Assembly: GCA_023448955.1 (NCBI GenBank)
Contig: JAEXJU010000317.1
Location: 1-5,464, forward strand
Source: Bacteroidota bacterium
GTDB taxonomy: Bacteria > Bacteroidota > Bacteroidia > Flavobacteriales > Weeksellaceae
Length of the DNA: 5,464 nucleotides
Direction: 5' to 3'
Shown here in pieces: positions 4,954-5,464 of this stretch (positions within the stretch are counted from its first letter, which is position 1; each line of letters starts with the position of its first letter). The translations under genes and the position numbers were made by a program. A model generated the notes under the pieces. It ran no database searches and was not told the origin of the DNA. It worked only from the letters and a program-made list of their open reading frames with translations.

Positions 4954-5464
4954 ATGACCTCAACGACATTCATCCAGCAACATCTGAACATCTCCGATAA
5001 AAGCATTACTGCCACAATAAAACTCCTTTCAGAAGATTGTACGATTCCTTTTATTTCTCGATACAGGAAAGATGCAACAGGAAATCTGGACGAAACTCAG
5101 ATTGAGCAAATTTCTAAGCTGAATAAACAATTCGAAGAAATTATTAAAAGAAAAGTAAGCATTCTGAAATCTATTGAAGAACAAAATTCCTTAACTGAGG
5201 ATCTAAAAGAAAAAATAGAAAACAGCTTTGACCTTCAGGAGATTGAAGATTTATACCTACCCTTTAAAAAAAGAAAAAAAACAAAGGCGGACACTGCTAA
5301 AGAAAAAGGTTTAGAGCCTCTGGCAAAAATCATTATGAGTCAAAGATCTGACGACTTACAGTTTTTAGCGTCAAAATACATTAATCAAAATGTTAATTCT
5401 GAAGAAGATGCATTGCAAGGCGCTAGAGATATTATTGCAGAATGGATCAATGAAAATATGTATG
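4954..5464 (+). CDS. tex: Tex family RNA-binding transcription accessory protein, 3'-truncated by the window edge
   Basis: The first 170 codons of a gene that runs off the right edge with no stop. The N-terminal Tex domain is recognisable from CTIPFISRYRKDATGNLDE (residues 29-47) and DLYLPFKKRKKTKADTAKEK (99-118), followed by GLEPLA. Tex proteins are usually about 700-800 residues, with a YqgF/RNase H-like fold, helix-hairpin-helix motifs and a C-terminal S1 RNA-binding domain; those parts would lie beyond the window. They are cytoplasmic nucleic-acid-binding proteins linked to transcription, and their eukaryotic relative is Spt6. The ATG at 4954 is chosen because the conserved region begins soon after it and the preceding base context is A/T-rich, as usual here. 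The only clear promoter upstream is at 4836-4843, so expression probably requires passing the hairpin at 4888-4914. Confidence 0.94.
   Translation, partial: MTSTTFIQQHLNISDKSITATIKLLSEDCTIPFISRYRKDATGNLDETQIEQISKLNKQFEEIIKRKVSILKSIEEQNSLTEDLKEKIENSFDLQEIEDLYLPFKKRKKTKADTAKEKGLEPLAKIIMSQRSDDLQFLASKYINQNVNSEEDALQGARDIIAEWINENMY

Overview
The window looks like a chromosomal segment from a member of the Flavobacteriia (Bacteroidota), probably close to Chryseobacterium. The reasons are AT-rich intergenic DNA, A-rich rather than Shine-Dalgarno start regions, matches to the Bacteroidota promoter consensus TTG-N17-23-TAnnTTTG, and the sequence character of the proteins. The genus is an impression from protein and intergenic motifs, not a computed result.

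Layout from left to right. (1) The 3' part of a DUF1501 gene (+), entering from the left edge inside what looks like the hydrophobic part of a Tat signal peptide. (2) A bidirectional hairpin terminator at 1166-1191 between this gene and the convergent beta-ketoacyl-ACP synthase III gene (fabH-like, -). (3) A 246-bp divergent intergenic region (2234-2479) with a promoter for fabH, a promoter for corA, and between them a roughly 120-nt highly structured element that neither gene explains. (4) corA (+), a Mg2+/Co2+ channel, followed after 9 nt by an endonuclease/exonuclease/phosphatase-family gene (+), probably in one operon. (5) A 56-codon two-helix membrane protein gene of the lmo0937 type (4362-4532, +), closed by a strong hairpin terminator at 4555-4588. 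(6) A gene-poor, very AT-rich stretch. It ends in a good promoter match (4836-4843), a hairpin with a T-tract (4888-4914), and the start of tex (4954 onward, cut by the right edge).

Functionally these are mostly core and housekeeping genes: fatty-acid chain initiation, divalent metal uptake, RNA/transcription-associated Tex, an exported DUF1501 protein and a small envelope protein. No mobile element, CRISPR array, phage gene or defence system is visible. The parts that repay attention are non-coding: the structured element between fabH and corA (possibly a member of the Flavo-1 RNA family), the promoter plus terminator in the tex leader (an attenuator or an independent small RNA of about 65 nt), and the position of the corA promoter, which implies a leaderless or near-leaderless mRNA.
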